Assembly: GCA_905178155.1 (NCBI GenBank)
Contig: CAJINV010000008.1
Coordinates: forward strand, 4,404,577 to 4,454,533
DNA from: Amoebophrya sp. A120
Taxonomy: Eukaryota > Sar > Dinophyceae > Syndiniales > Amoebophryaceae
Length of the DNA: 49,957 nt
Direction: 5' to 3'
Shown here one piece after another: positions 42,301 through 49,957 of this stretch. Position 1 is the stretch's first letter. Each line of letters begins with the position of its first letter. The position numbers were made by a program, and so were the translations under genes. Below the pieces are notes generated by a model. It worked only from the letters and a program-made list of their open reading frames with translations. It was not told the DNA's origin and did not search any database.

Positions 42301-45300
42301 ATTATACATGTGGTTTTTGCTTTTCTTCATCATCCTATGAAAATATAAAGAAAAGTAGTTACCTCTATGCAGGTTCTGGTGAGTTCTGGTCTTTTCGAAA
42401 AAAATGATCTTGAAGGAAATCGCATGGCAATCTTGAAAAGAAAAAAAATCACAAATCATACATCTAAATCTTACAAGTGATCAAAATACGCATGCTCTTC
42501 TCCTTCTAGTCTGTTCGTTTCTTCTGTTTCCCCGATGACAGTGCCGATCCGATCGCGACGAATGCCTCCGAGCTATCGGATCCGGATTGCCGTCGGTTTT
42601 GGGTTCTTTTTCAGTAGTGAAAGTCTTTGAAAGTAGTCTAGTTTCCATATGGTTTTTCGCCTCTCTTTTGCATTCATTCCGGGGCGAAAATTAGTCATAG
42701 TATAGGCTAGATCTAGGGCATTCTAATCGTAATTGCGGTGCTAGTAGGCCTACGCAGTCACTTCAGTTTCCTCATCTTCCCCCACCCGAATGTGGCTAAT
42801 CAGGATCTGGTGGTCGATTCCCCGTCGGGTTCCTTTGATTTCCAGCGTCATGGAGGGCGGGCAGCAGAAGAACTCCTTCGTGGCCGGTTGCAGTTGGTCC
42901 GGGCGCTTTTCGGTGGTTGGTTTGTTCTTCAGTGGTCCCCGATTGGCATCCTGGGCCTCTTTGTTCAGGACGATGTAATCAACAGCAAAACCGGTCTTGT
43001 CATAGGTGCAGAAAGTCCAGCTTCGTTTCCCGTGCGTCACCTGAAGTGCCTTATTCTCGGTCCCCAGCAGTTTCTGGATACTGGCGGTTTCCTGGCGGGA
43101 TGTAGATGGGGTTTCGCGGTTGTGCCGACCGTGCAGGCCGTAGATCGATCGGTCGATCACTCTGTTGAAGTCGCCGACGAGGATCCGCTTTCCCGGGCCG
43201 GCGAGCCACTGGCGCAGGTTCAGGTCCCAGGCCTGGGCCTGCTTGATGCGGCGCAGCTCCTCCATCGCGTTCACGCTGTACACATTCCCGAAGGTGTGCT
43301 CGCCCCCGACAACAATTTCCTGGAAGCGACCCTCATGTTGCACTTCGGACTCGAATCGGGTCGCGCCAAAGTATTCGTGTGGGAGGTCTCTGCGGGCGAG
43401 GGCAGCAGTGGACGAATAGCCGATCTTGGACACGCTCGGGCGCAGGTAGATCGTGTAATCGGAATCCAGTGCATTGAGCGCGTCGCGGGCTTTCGTTTCC
43501 AGCGATGGGGAGACTTTGGTCTCTTGCAAAAAAATCAGGTGGGGCTTCGTCTTCAGAATTTCTTCCAGGTCAAGCAGCCTCGGGCCGCTTTCGATCGAAG
43601 CAAACAGTCCATCGAGATTGTAGGAGACGATCACGATTTCCCCCGGCGGGAGGATTTCCGGCTGGCGACGCAACAGGGGCGGGCGGGCGGGCCACTCGCG
43701 GTCGAGCGTTCCCAGCTTCACGAGTTCCTTTACGCGCTTCGAAACTTCGCCGGGAGTCAGGGCGGCAGTCAGGTATGCCAGGATCGCAGGCTCCGTAAGC
43801 GGGAGGGCACGAACCATCGTGATCGCCTGAGGTTGCCCGAAGCGGATTCTGCGGCCGAGCAGGCAGCCAAGCACGACCGAGTTGGCATTCCGATGCTGGA
43901 CGACGAAAATCCGGGGCAGAAACTTCATTTCGTATTTGGACCGATCGGGTTTCAAGCGGATCACCATGTCGCCGGCAATTAGGTCCTTGTTGACGGTTTT
44001 CTGGGCTTCGCGTTTCACGCTCCGGCCGTGGTTGAAGATGCGGCTCGCAACAGCTTCGAAGTCGGTTTCTCGGCGTTTCTTGATCGCGAGCGAAACCTCA
44101 TCGAGCAGATCCCCCTCGACAGTTGTGGAGAAAACAGCTTCGTTGGCGGCGATCGGCGCTGCAGCACCCCAGTGCCGTTCGACCAGAGATGCACCGGCAT
44201 AGCTGCCCCGCGGTTGGATTCCGAGGAGGTAGCCAGCACGGCGGACATGGTCGGACCAGTTGGAAGGCAGGAACGCCATCGCATCTTCTTCCTGTGCTTC
44301 GGCTTCTTCGGCTGCTTGTTTCTTCCCTTTCGGGCCGCGCTTCACGTTGATCTTTTTCTTCTCGGCCACCAGTTTCATATCCGGGTCGTCGAGGACAACA
44401 AACAAAAACTCGCCGTCCATCGTGTTTCGTCGCTCCAGTCGGAAACTCGGTGGGGCCAGGGCGTGTAGCAGGCGGATCAGGAAGTTGAGAAGGTGGTGAG
44501 GGTGTTCGACCATCCAGTTTCCGGACGCGAGGTAGTGCGGGCTCTTCCAGGTCTTGACCTCGTGCAGGGGGTCGATTTTCTGGATGAGCGCGTTGAGGGT
44601 GTCCAGAAATAGACGCCCGAAATGCGACCCGTTGTCGCATCGGATGTAGGAATACAGTGTGAAAGTTGCCAACATCAAGCGGAAGACGCAGTCGGCGGCC
44701 GTGGCTGCCGTCGCGTCCGTCGTCGGCTCCGCCCATGTCAGCTCGCTCCGTCCGTCGGTGGCCGTGAAGATGCTGCTGAACTCGTCACCGGAAGCAAGGC
44801 CACAGATGTAATCGATAAACAGCACCTGTCCCCGGTGCCTGAACAGCTCCAACCGTGGTTGCAGTCGCACTGAGCTCGGGCCTTGCTGTGCGTAGGGGCT
44901 GAGGCTGCAGTAGATGCATAAGGATACGATCTTGGCACAGAGGTCCAGCAATCCGCCCTCGACAAAGAAGCCTTTTCGCAGTGTTAGGTGGTAGAGGATG
45001 CCTTTCCGTCCGTGCGAAACCGCATGGATCGCACTGATCACAGCAACGGCGATGCTGGTATGGTCATAGGTCTGACCCTCGAACACAAATTCTTCAGGTT
45101 CCACAAGAGTGGGGAGCAGGATCTTCCAGCCGTGGAGCGGGACTCGGAACTGCAGGACGTCGCCGCAGAGTCGGTAGGACGGGAGTCGCTCCAGCATCGC
45201 CATCGCCTTATTCCGTTTCGGGCGGAGGCCATGCTGCTTCGCAACCGCGAGCAGATGGGCGATCTGTTCCTCTTCTTCCTCGGATCGGGCGACAGCCTCG

Positions 45301-48035
45301 AAGGCAGCAAACTCCAGGACGAACTGGCGCTTCTGGGTCTCCGTTAGAACTTTCTTGAAATTGGGCTCCAGGTGCAGGTGGGCGATCAGCTTCCGCGCGA
45401 ACAAGAGGTAGATCGTGTTCGGCCTCCGTTTCTCGAGAAAACTGTCCCCGACCACCAGAAACATCAGAGCACCGCCCCACCGGCGGATCTTTCCTTCCAT
45501 GATGTTTCCTTCATCGTCTCGCGCGACCCGGATCTCGACGAACCGCGTCGCATTCTCGGCGGTATAGGTTTCGTCTTGCCCTTCGCCGACGAGAATGTGG
45601 ATGGTGGACCAGAGCCACTCGGTCGAACTCGCGGGGAAGATAACTCTTTCGAGTTCCGTCGCGGTTTTCCAAAGGATGGAGTCCGCCTGGGCATCTTCGT
45701 CAGGCAGTTCGTCCCCGGGCGTCGATACTACAATCTCCGAGGCGTCGACAGTTCCCAGGCTGTCAAGGAGTGCGTCGAGTTCCTTCGCGCCTTTCTTCGG
45801 CGGCCCCATCTCGGGCGGCTCTGCTTGAATCTCGACCGGATTCTGTCCGTACTCCACTTCGACCGACGGGGACGCATTGGCAGGCCCGCGATCGCAAAAA
45901 CATTGGAAAAGGAAATAGTTCTTAGAGTCGAAGATCACCCTTGCAGTCGGGCAGGACGGGTGCTCGTCGTCGTACAGTCTGGCGCCGCGTGGGAGGTGCA
46001 TGCTCCGCGAGAACCAGACCGACTCTGCGTCCAGTTCCGCACGGGGTGGCAGGATTTTATACTCTCGCCATGTTTTGCTAATAGGGTGGGATAGGTCGTG
46101 GCCGAGCATCTGGCGGATCAGTCGGTAGGCCCGCTCAGGCGGCCCGGCCTTTTTGTTTCGGTTCGTGAACCCATATCGAAGCCACCGGTCACCACAGGGT
46201 GGGAGGATGTACTTCGGGCGGAGGGTCACGACAAGATTGTTGCCCCGGACGTCGTCCTTCCGGCGGCAGTGGATGTGGAAAGCCCATTCGGGAAGCCGGA
46301 GCGGGACGACCTTCTCCTTGCTGTCGTCGTCCGGATTCAGCAATTGTTCTTCATCCTCCGGGGGGAGAAGATGCTGGTCCGCGTCCGGGCTTGCCGCGGG
46401 GGCGTTGGCGTCCTCCATGAGAACATCTTCATCATCAAAAATATCATAAATGCGGTCTGTTTCATCGTCTTCGTTTCCCTCTTCGGTACCTGTTTCGCCG
46501 TGTTTGCAGACGTTCCGCCCGGTGGGGCTTGCAGTGACTTCGTCGGCCAGGGCGGCAGCAGCGATCGCAACTTCTTCCGCCGCTTCCTCTGGGGATGCGA
46601 CAGGGGCGACGTGAGCTTCCTCGTCCTCTTCGCGGGTGGCTGCGGGTCGGGTCTGCTTCGGCTTCGGCGCTGTTGCCGGGGGCGAAGGGTCGGACTCCTC
46701 CGATTCGACGACCGGAAACCCGGACAGCAACTCCTTCCAGACATCCGCACGCCAGTTGATGGGCCACGTTACAGCCTCGAAGAGTCTATTTACTCCGACG
46801 CAGTCCACCACAATCCGCCCCAGTAGCGACTTTTTCCGTTTTGCCAAGAACATGCTGGATATCAGTGACGGGGCCCCGGTCTGGGCGGCTTTCTTGAACC
46901 AGGGCTCGATAAACCCCTCGGCAATAGCTTCCTCGATCAAAAACTTCATAATGTGATCCAGCACGCCGGGCAGGCTGAAACGCCGCGAGACACCAGCGGC
47001 GGCCCGCGGGTTGATCGGGTGGAAGGCCTTCGCGATTCGGACCGTCGGGAAAGGCTGGCCCGGGGCCCAGAGGGCCGCGCGGAGGACGCAGCAAATCTTA
47101 ATGAAGCAGCAGCGGAGCTCGAGCGGCATCTCAACGGGGAGCGTATTCAGGAGTGTAGTGCAGATCAGTTGGTGGAAGTCGCGGTCGGACAGTTTTTCCT
47201 GGGCTGCCTCCTTCCGCTTGGTAATTTCTGCGTCGATCTGCTCTTGGGTCGCGTTTCCACTGATCGCGTTTCTGACCTTCGTATCGGGGCCCGGATCTGC
47301 GACCTGTTTCTCTTGGTTGGGTGCAGAACCGACCTGGTGGAGCCGACAGCGCGCATGTTTGATCTGTTCTCCCGAAACGACGTCGCGAAGGACCACGCGG
47401 GGCTTGACAGTTTTCTTATGTTTTTCCAGTAAGGTAACTTCAAACCGGACCCCTTCCTCGAGTTCCGCGGGCGTCGCAGTGATCGGGGCGCCGGGGATCG
47501 ACACCATCGGCGCAAACGAAACATCGACCGAAACTGCTTGCGGTACCGGGAACAGGGTGCTACAGTCGATCCGGACGACATGCTCCGACGGCACGAATGG
47601 CTCCAATACCGATGGGTCCACGGTCCAATACTCGGCGTCGGCGGACGGATCCGCCGGTGGCAGGCTGGCTAGCAAAAGTATTTCTTCCAGGTCCGGGTCC
47701 TCCGGGATCGGGGCGCCGTCAAAACGCTGAAACAGGTCCTTGACTTTCTCTTTCCATTCTTCGTGGTTCGCCTCGACGCCATCGGGCTTTGCTTCAGTGC
47801 CGGATCGGGATCCAATGTCTTCGAGGTTGCTGGACGACCCAACGCGGTGCACCCGGTAACAGAGGCGGCCGGAGAGTGCGGAATGAATTTCCGAAGCCAT
47901 CGACGATAGGGAGCGCTCCGTCCTGACATCCTGGGAAGACGTGATCAGCTCCCGGATACCGGTGGAGCTGCAATCGAAGAAAAGGATAAAGGGCACCGAA
48001 AGCGGAATCTTTGGTAAGATTTCCCGGACGAAGTG
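39316..48035. repeat. 8.7-kb block, copy B
   Basis: This is the second copy of 30595-39314. It holds GC-rich DNA to about 39.8 kb, the AT-rich zone with its hairpins to 42749, and the C-terminal 1,760 or so codons of the retroelement. Sequence continues past 48035 into the rest of the retroelement ORF and then the telomere, so this copy is the one connected to the chromosome end. Confidence 0.9.
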
Positions 48036-49604
48036 GAGCAGTCCCAGCAGTTCCATCCGACCCGACGAATTCGCGTTCCGCTCCTGCTCTTCCTCGGAAA
48101 ATCTCTTGTGGCCTGCAAAGATAACAGCATCCCGGCCGCGCTGCCGCTGGATACCGAAGACCGACATCCCCGGGCGGCAGCTGTCGATCCCGAAACGTGG
48201 AATCCCGCCGGTCGTTTTCCAGTTGACGGCGGCGAGCTCATCAAGCTCCGATAGCAGCACCGCCTTCCGCAGCTCCGCCTTACAGGAATCGAAGTACTGC
48301 TTTGCAGTTTCGTCGGCCGACAGCTTGGCAATAGGTATCTTCCCAAGTAGGTACTTAGAGAAGTGATCCAGAATCTCGGGCCAATTGCGGATGGCGTTCG
48401 ACATGTAGTTCGCAACACAAACGAACGACTTCAGCTCCTTCACGCTTCTGGGCATCGGCAGGGCATCGAATGCGGCGACCTTCTCTGGATCCGGGCGGCG
48501 ACCGCGGGTCTTGTAGCACAGCTCCCATCCTAGGATGTAGACCTTCGCCTTCACCAGGATTTTCGACAGAGAGAACTTGAAGCCGGAAACGCAGGCCCGG
48601 ACCAAGTGCTGTGCGAGTCGAATCAGGAGGGCAGCAGGTGAGTCGGCCCGGCTGTTGCAATCGTCCATGTAGGGGACGGAGTATCTCGATCCGGAGGGCT
48701 GGCCACTGATCAGGGAGGCGATTAGGTCGTCTTCGGTACTGGCGTCGTGGTTGCAGTAGTCTCGGTAGGTGCAGGCTGTTGCGGCGGTTCCGTACTGGTT
48801 CTGCAAGTCGGCGGCCGCTTGGTGGCTGCTCATCTGTGTGATGGTGTCCAGCTGGGCCGGCTGAAGCGCCGGATCTGTCAGCGAACCAAACACCAGAGCC
48901 ACCCACATCGAGTACAAAGCGGGGGCAAAGATGAGCCCCAAAAACATGCGGAGGGGGGAAAAAACTTTATTTCCATACCCTAGGGCCAAGAATCCTTTCA
49001 ACATTTCATGTAGGAGGAACTGCAGGAACCCCTTGGCATGATCAAGGCAAAGCCAAGAGCCATGCTTCATGGTGTCGAGCCAGGAGTATGGTCCACCCAC
49101 CCAGTTGCTGAAGCGAAGAACCCCAGCGACGATGAGGCCCACGAGCTGCACGACCAGAACATACTGGAGCCATCCACTAATAGGGTCGGTTTCCAGCTTC
49201 GGATTTCTCAGGTCGTCGGAGGTTTCCACATCCTGCACCCAGTTCCAAAGCTCTTCATTCTCGGCGCTGACCATCGAGGAGCGGAAGGTCGGGATCTTTG
49301 GTCTCTCATCTTCGTCGCTGCACGCTGTTTCGACAAAAGAGTACTGCGACAGTCGCTTGACGTTCTTTCCCTCCTCGAAGTTCTGCAGTCTGTTCATCCG
49401 GATAAAACTTTCTTCGACCGTTCCCCAGGTGACGGATTTCTTCGACAGTTCCCCGTCGTGAGGAGCAGACTGGTGATCGGCGATGTTACCACTCGGGCCG
49501 GCACTGGTGGCAGCAGGATCGGGGCCAAGACCGGGCGGAGCGGCGATCATCTTCGCCTTCGGGGTTCGCTCGTTGTTAATCCAGTGCGGGCAGCGTGGTA
49601 CCAT
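42750..49604 (-). CDS. Telomere-abutting retroelement polyprotein: RT, RNase H, integrase and EEP endonuclease
   Basis: One ORF of 2,284 codons from ATG at 49604 (an in-frame TTG precedes it and gives the residue numbering used here). Hydrophobic segment 146-164. RT palm: CLDHAKGFLQF (Asp189), a LGLIFAPALY region aligned to the usual FGL-NAP motif, YMDD at 313-316, then a thumb of Ty3/gypsy type (FSLSKILVKAKVYILGWEL, RPDPEKV, SVKELKSFVCVANYM). RNase H 470-605: Asp475, Glu519, Asp545, Asp597. Fingers-like segment 884-960 (GFIEPW, GRIVVDCVGVN), unusually downstream. Acidic linker 965-1110. Integrase: His1528, His1532, Cys1564, Cys1567, then Asp1599, Asp1658, Glu1701; GPY-like part near 1874-1905. 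EEP nuclease 1985-2285 with VSYNLDG, FLQETK, VGDFN, VDYI and IDH. No gag zinc knuckle or aspartic protease is seen. Ty3-like affinity is inferred. Confidence 0.85.
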   Translation of the reverse strand: MVPRCPHWINNERTPKAKMIAAPPGLGPDPAATSAGPSGNIADHQSAPHDGELSKKSVTWGTVEESFIRMNRLQNFEEGKNVKRLSQYSFVETACSDEDERPKIPTFRSSMVSAENEELWNWVQDVETSDDLRNPKLETDPISGWLQYVLVVQLVGLIVAGVLRFSNWVGGPYSWLDTMKHGSWLCLDHAKGFLQFLLHEMLKGFLALGYGNKVFSPLRMFLGLIFAPALYSMWVALVFGSLTDPALQPAQLDTITQMSSHQAAADLQNQYGTAATACTYRDYCNHDASTEDDLIASLISGQPSGSRYSVPYMDDCNSRADSPAALLIRLAQHLVRACVSGFKFSLSKILVKAKVYILGWELCYKTRGRRPDPEKVAAFDALPMPRSVKELKSFVCVANYMSNAIRNWPEILDHFSKYLLGKIPIAKLSADETAKQYFDSCKAELRKAVLLSELDELAAVNWKTTGGIPRFGIDSCRPGMSVFGIQRQRGRDAVIFAGHKRFSEEEQERNANSSGRMELLGLLHFVREILPKIPLSVPFILFFDCSSTGIRELITSSQDVRTERSLSSMASEIHSALSGRLCYRVHRVGSSSNLEDIGSRSGTEAKPDGVEANHEEWKEKVKDLFQRFDGAPIPEDPDLEEILLLASLPPADPSADAEYWTVDPSVLEPFVPSEHVVRIDCSTLFPVPQAVSVDVSFAPMVSIPGAPITATPAELEEGVRFEVTLLEKHKKTVKPRVVLRDVVSGEQIKHARCRLHQVGSAPNQEKQVADPGPDTKVRNAISGNATQEQIDAEITKRKEAAQEKLSDRDFHQLICTTLLNTLPVEMPLELRCCFIKICCVLRAALWAPGQPFPTVRIAKAFHPINPRAAAGVSRRFSLPGVLDHIMKFLIEEAIAEGFIEPWFKKAAQTGAPSLISSMFLAKRKKSLLGRIVVDCVGVNRLFEAVTWPINWRADVWKELLSGFPVVESEESDPSPPATAPKPKQTRPAATREEDEEAHVAPVASPEEAAEEVAIAAAALADEVTASPTGRNVCKHGETGTEEGNEDDETDRIYDIFDDEDVLMEDANAPAASPDADQHLLPPEDEEQLLNPDDDSKEKVVPLRLPEWAFHIHCRRKDDVRGNNLVVTLRPKYILPPCGDRWLRYGFTNRNKKAGPPERAYRLIRQMLGHDLSHPISKTWREYKILPPRAELDAESVWFSRSMHLPRGARLYDDEHPSCPTARVIFDSKNYFLFQCFCDRGPANASPSVEVEYGQNPVEIQAEPPEMGPPKKGAKELDALLDSLGTVDASEIVVSTPGDELPDEDAQADSILWKTATELERVIFPASSTEWLWSTIHILVGEGQDETYTAENATRFVEIRVARDDEGNIMEGKIRRWGGALMFLVVGDSFLEKRRPNTIYLLFARKLIAHLHLEPNFKKVLTETQKRQFVLEFAAFEAVARSEEEEEQIAHLLAVAKQHGLRPKRNKAMAMLERLPSYRLCGDVLQFRVPLHGWKILLPTLVEPEEFVFEGQTYDHTSIAVAVISAIHAVSHGRKGILYHLTLRKGFFVEGGLLDLCAKIVSLCIYCSLSPYAQQGPSSVRLQPRLELFRHRGQVLFIDYICGLASGDEFSSIFTATDGRSELTWAEPTTDATAATAADCVFRLMLATFTLYSYIRCDNGSHFGRLFLDTLNALIQKIDPLHEVKTWKSPHYLASGNWMVEHPHHLLNFLIRLLHALAPPSFRLERRNTMDGEFLFVVLDDPDMKLVAEKKKINVKRGPKGKKQAAEEAEAQEEDAMAFLPSNWSDHVRRAGYLLGIQPRGSYAGASLVERHWGAAAPIAANEAVFSTTVEGDLLDEVSLAIKKRRETDFEAVASRIFNHGRSVKREAQKTVNKDLIAGDMVIRLKPDRSKYEMKFLPRIFVVQHRNANSVVLGCLLGRRIRFGQPQAITMVRALPLTEPAILAYLTAALTPGEVSKRVKELVKLGTLDREWPARPPLLRRQPEILPPGEIVIVSYNLDGLFASIESGPRLLDLEEILKTKPHLIFLQETKVSPSLETKARDALNALDSDYTIYLRPSVSKIGYSSTAALARRDLPHEYFGATRFESEVQHEGRFQEIVVGGEHTFGNVYSVNAMEELRRIKQAQAWDLNLRQWLAGPGKRILVGDFNRVIDRSIYGLHGRHNRETPSTSRQETASIQKLLGTENKALQVTHGKRSWTFCTYDKTGFAVDYIVLNKEAQDANRGPLKNKPTTEKRPDQLQPATKEFFCCPPSMTLEIKGTRRGIDHQILISHIRVGEDEETEVTA

Positions 49605-49618
49605 CAAAGGTTCTCTTC
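49605..49618. other. Junction between retroelement start codon and telomere
   Basis: Only about 15 bases separate the ATG from the first telomeric unit, and an in-frame stop occurs inside the second TTTAGGG unit on the minus strand. There is no room for a 5' LTR, promoter or 5' UTR, so the element was either truncated and capped by telomere addition or inserted into telomeric repeats. Confidence 0.8.
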
Positions 49619-49957
49619 TAGGGTTTAGGGTTTAGGGGTTTAGGGGTTTAGGGGTTTTGGGGTTTAGGGGTTTAGGGGTTTAGGGGTTTAGGGGTTTAGG
49701 GGTTTAGGGGTTTAGGGGTTTAGGGGTTTTGGGGTTTAGGGGTTTAGGGGTTTTGGGGTTTAGGGGTTTAGGGGTTTTAGGGTTTTGGGGTTTAGGGGTT
49801 TAGGGGTTTTGGGGTTTAGGGGTTTAGGGGTTTTGGGGTTTTCGGGTTTTGGGGTTTTGGGGTTTAGGGGTTTAGGGGTTTTGGGGTTTTGGGGTTTAGG
49901 GGTTTTGGGGTTTTGGGGTTTTGGGGTTTTGGGGTTTTGGGGTTTTGGGGTTTTGGG
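49619..49957 (+). repeat. Terminal telomeric array, TTTAGGG to TTTAGGGG/TTTTGGGG
   Basis: About 340 bases of G-rich repeat run to the window end, G-strand 5' to 3' toward the end as at a right-hand telomere. The proximal units are TTTAGGG (two), then mainly TTTAGGGG, then a mixture, and the last eight or so units are TTTTGGGG. One TTTTCGGG variant occurs near 49841. TTTAGGG is the plant/dinoflagellate/chromerid type, while TTTTGGGG is known from hypotrich ciliates. Confidence 0.95.

Noticed and set aside
42738-49957. Long terminal repeats around the retroelement
   Set aside because: No direct repeat brackets the ORF. The telomere side has only about 15 bases before the array, and the only long repeat is the 8.7-kb block caused by the contig join.

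Overview
The window looks like the right-hand end of a chromosome or large scaffold from a protist nuclear genome, most likely an alveolate of the dinoflagellate lineage; a Syndiniales-type parasite such as Amoebophrya is my best guess, but this is inference. The support is: genes broken into many short exons; modular cysteine-rich, Thr/Ser-rich, LamG-like extracellular proteins; introns that look like transposable introner elements with terminal inverted repeats and non-canonical ends; and a terminal array of TTTAGGG/TTTAGGGG/TTTTGGGG repeats. Nothing bacterial is present (no operons, ribosome binding sites or CRISPR).

Layout. (1) 1-14.65 kb: a conserved flanking block (1-856), then one large plus-strand multi-exon gene (about 1213-14631). 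It encodes an apple/PAN-like region, four or five copies of a Cys-rich module of about 175 residues, Thr/Ser linkers, a LamG-like lectin fold, short repeated mini-exons, another Cys-rich module and a basic C-terminal tail. From 1213 to 10760 the reading frame stays open across eleven inferred introns. Three introns between modules are ordinary phase-2 GT-AG. Most of the others are TIR-flanked elements without GT-AG ends. (2) 14.65-20.24 kb: the flanking block recurs (14651-15501), followed by a second, diverged gene of the same general kind, of which only some exons can be resolved. (3) 20.2-23.6 kb: GC-rich non-genic DNA with two tandem arrays, one of double-hairpin units of about 93 bp and one of 114-bp units in an A-B-A-B order. 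(4) 23.6-31.1 kb: very GC-rich DNA with no gene I can defend. (5) 31.1-34.0 kb: an abrupt AT-rich zone with strong fold-back hairpins and degenerate short repeats. (6) 34.0-49.6 kb: a minus-strand retroelement polyprotein, followed by (7) the telomeric array at 49619-49957.

Retroelement. One 2,284-residue ORF (from ATG at 49604 down to 42750) carries reverse transcriptase palm and thumb motifs with YMDD, RNase H, a fingers-like segment lying downstream of RNase H, an HHCC/DDE integrase and a C-terminal exonuclease-endonuclease-phosphatase (EEP/APE-like) nuclease. Its start codon is about 15 bases from the telomeric repeats, with the 5' end facing the chromosome end.

Assembly caution. 30595-39314 and 39316-48035 are the same sequence at a constant offset of 8721, separated by a single N at 39315. 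I read this as two overlapping contigs joined without merging, so the real locus probably contains one retroelement and one AT-rich zone.
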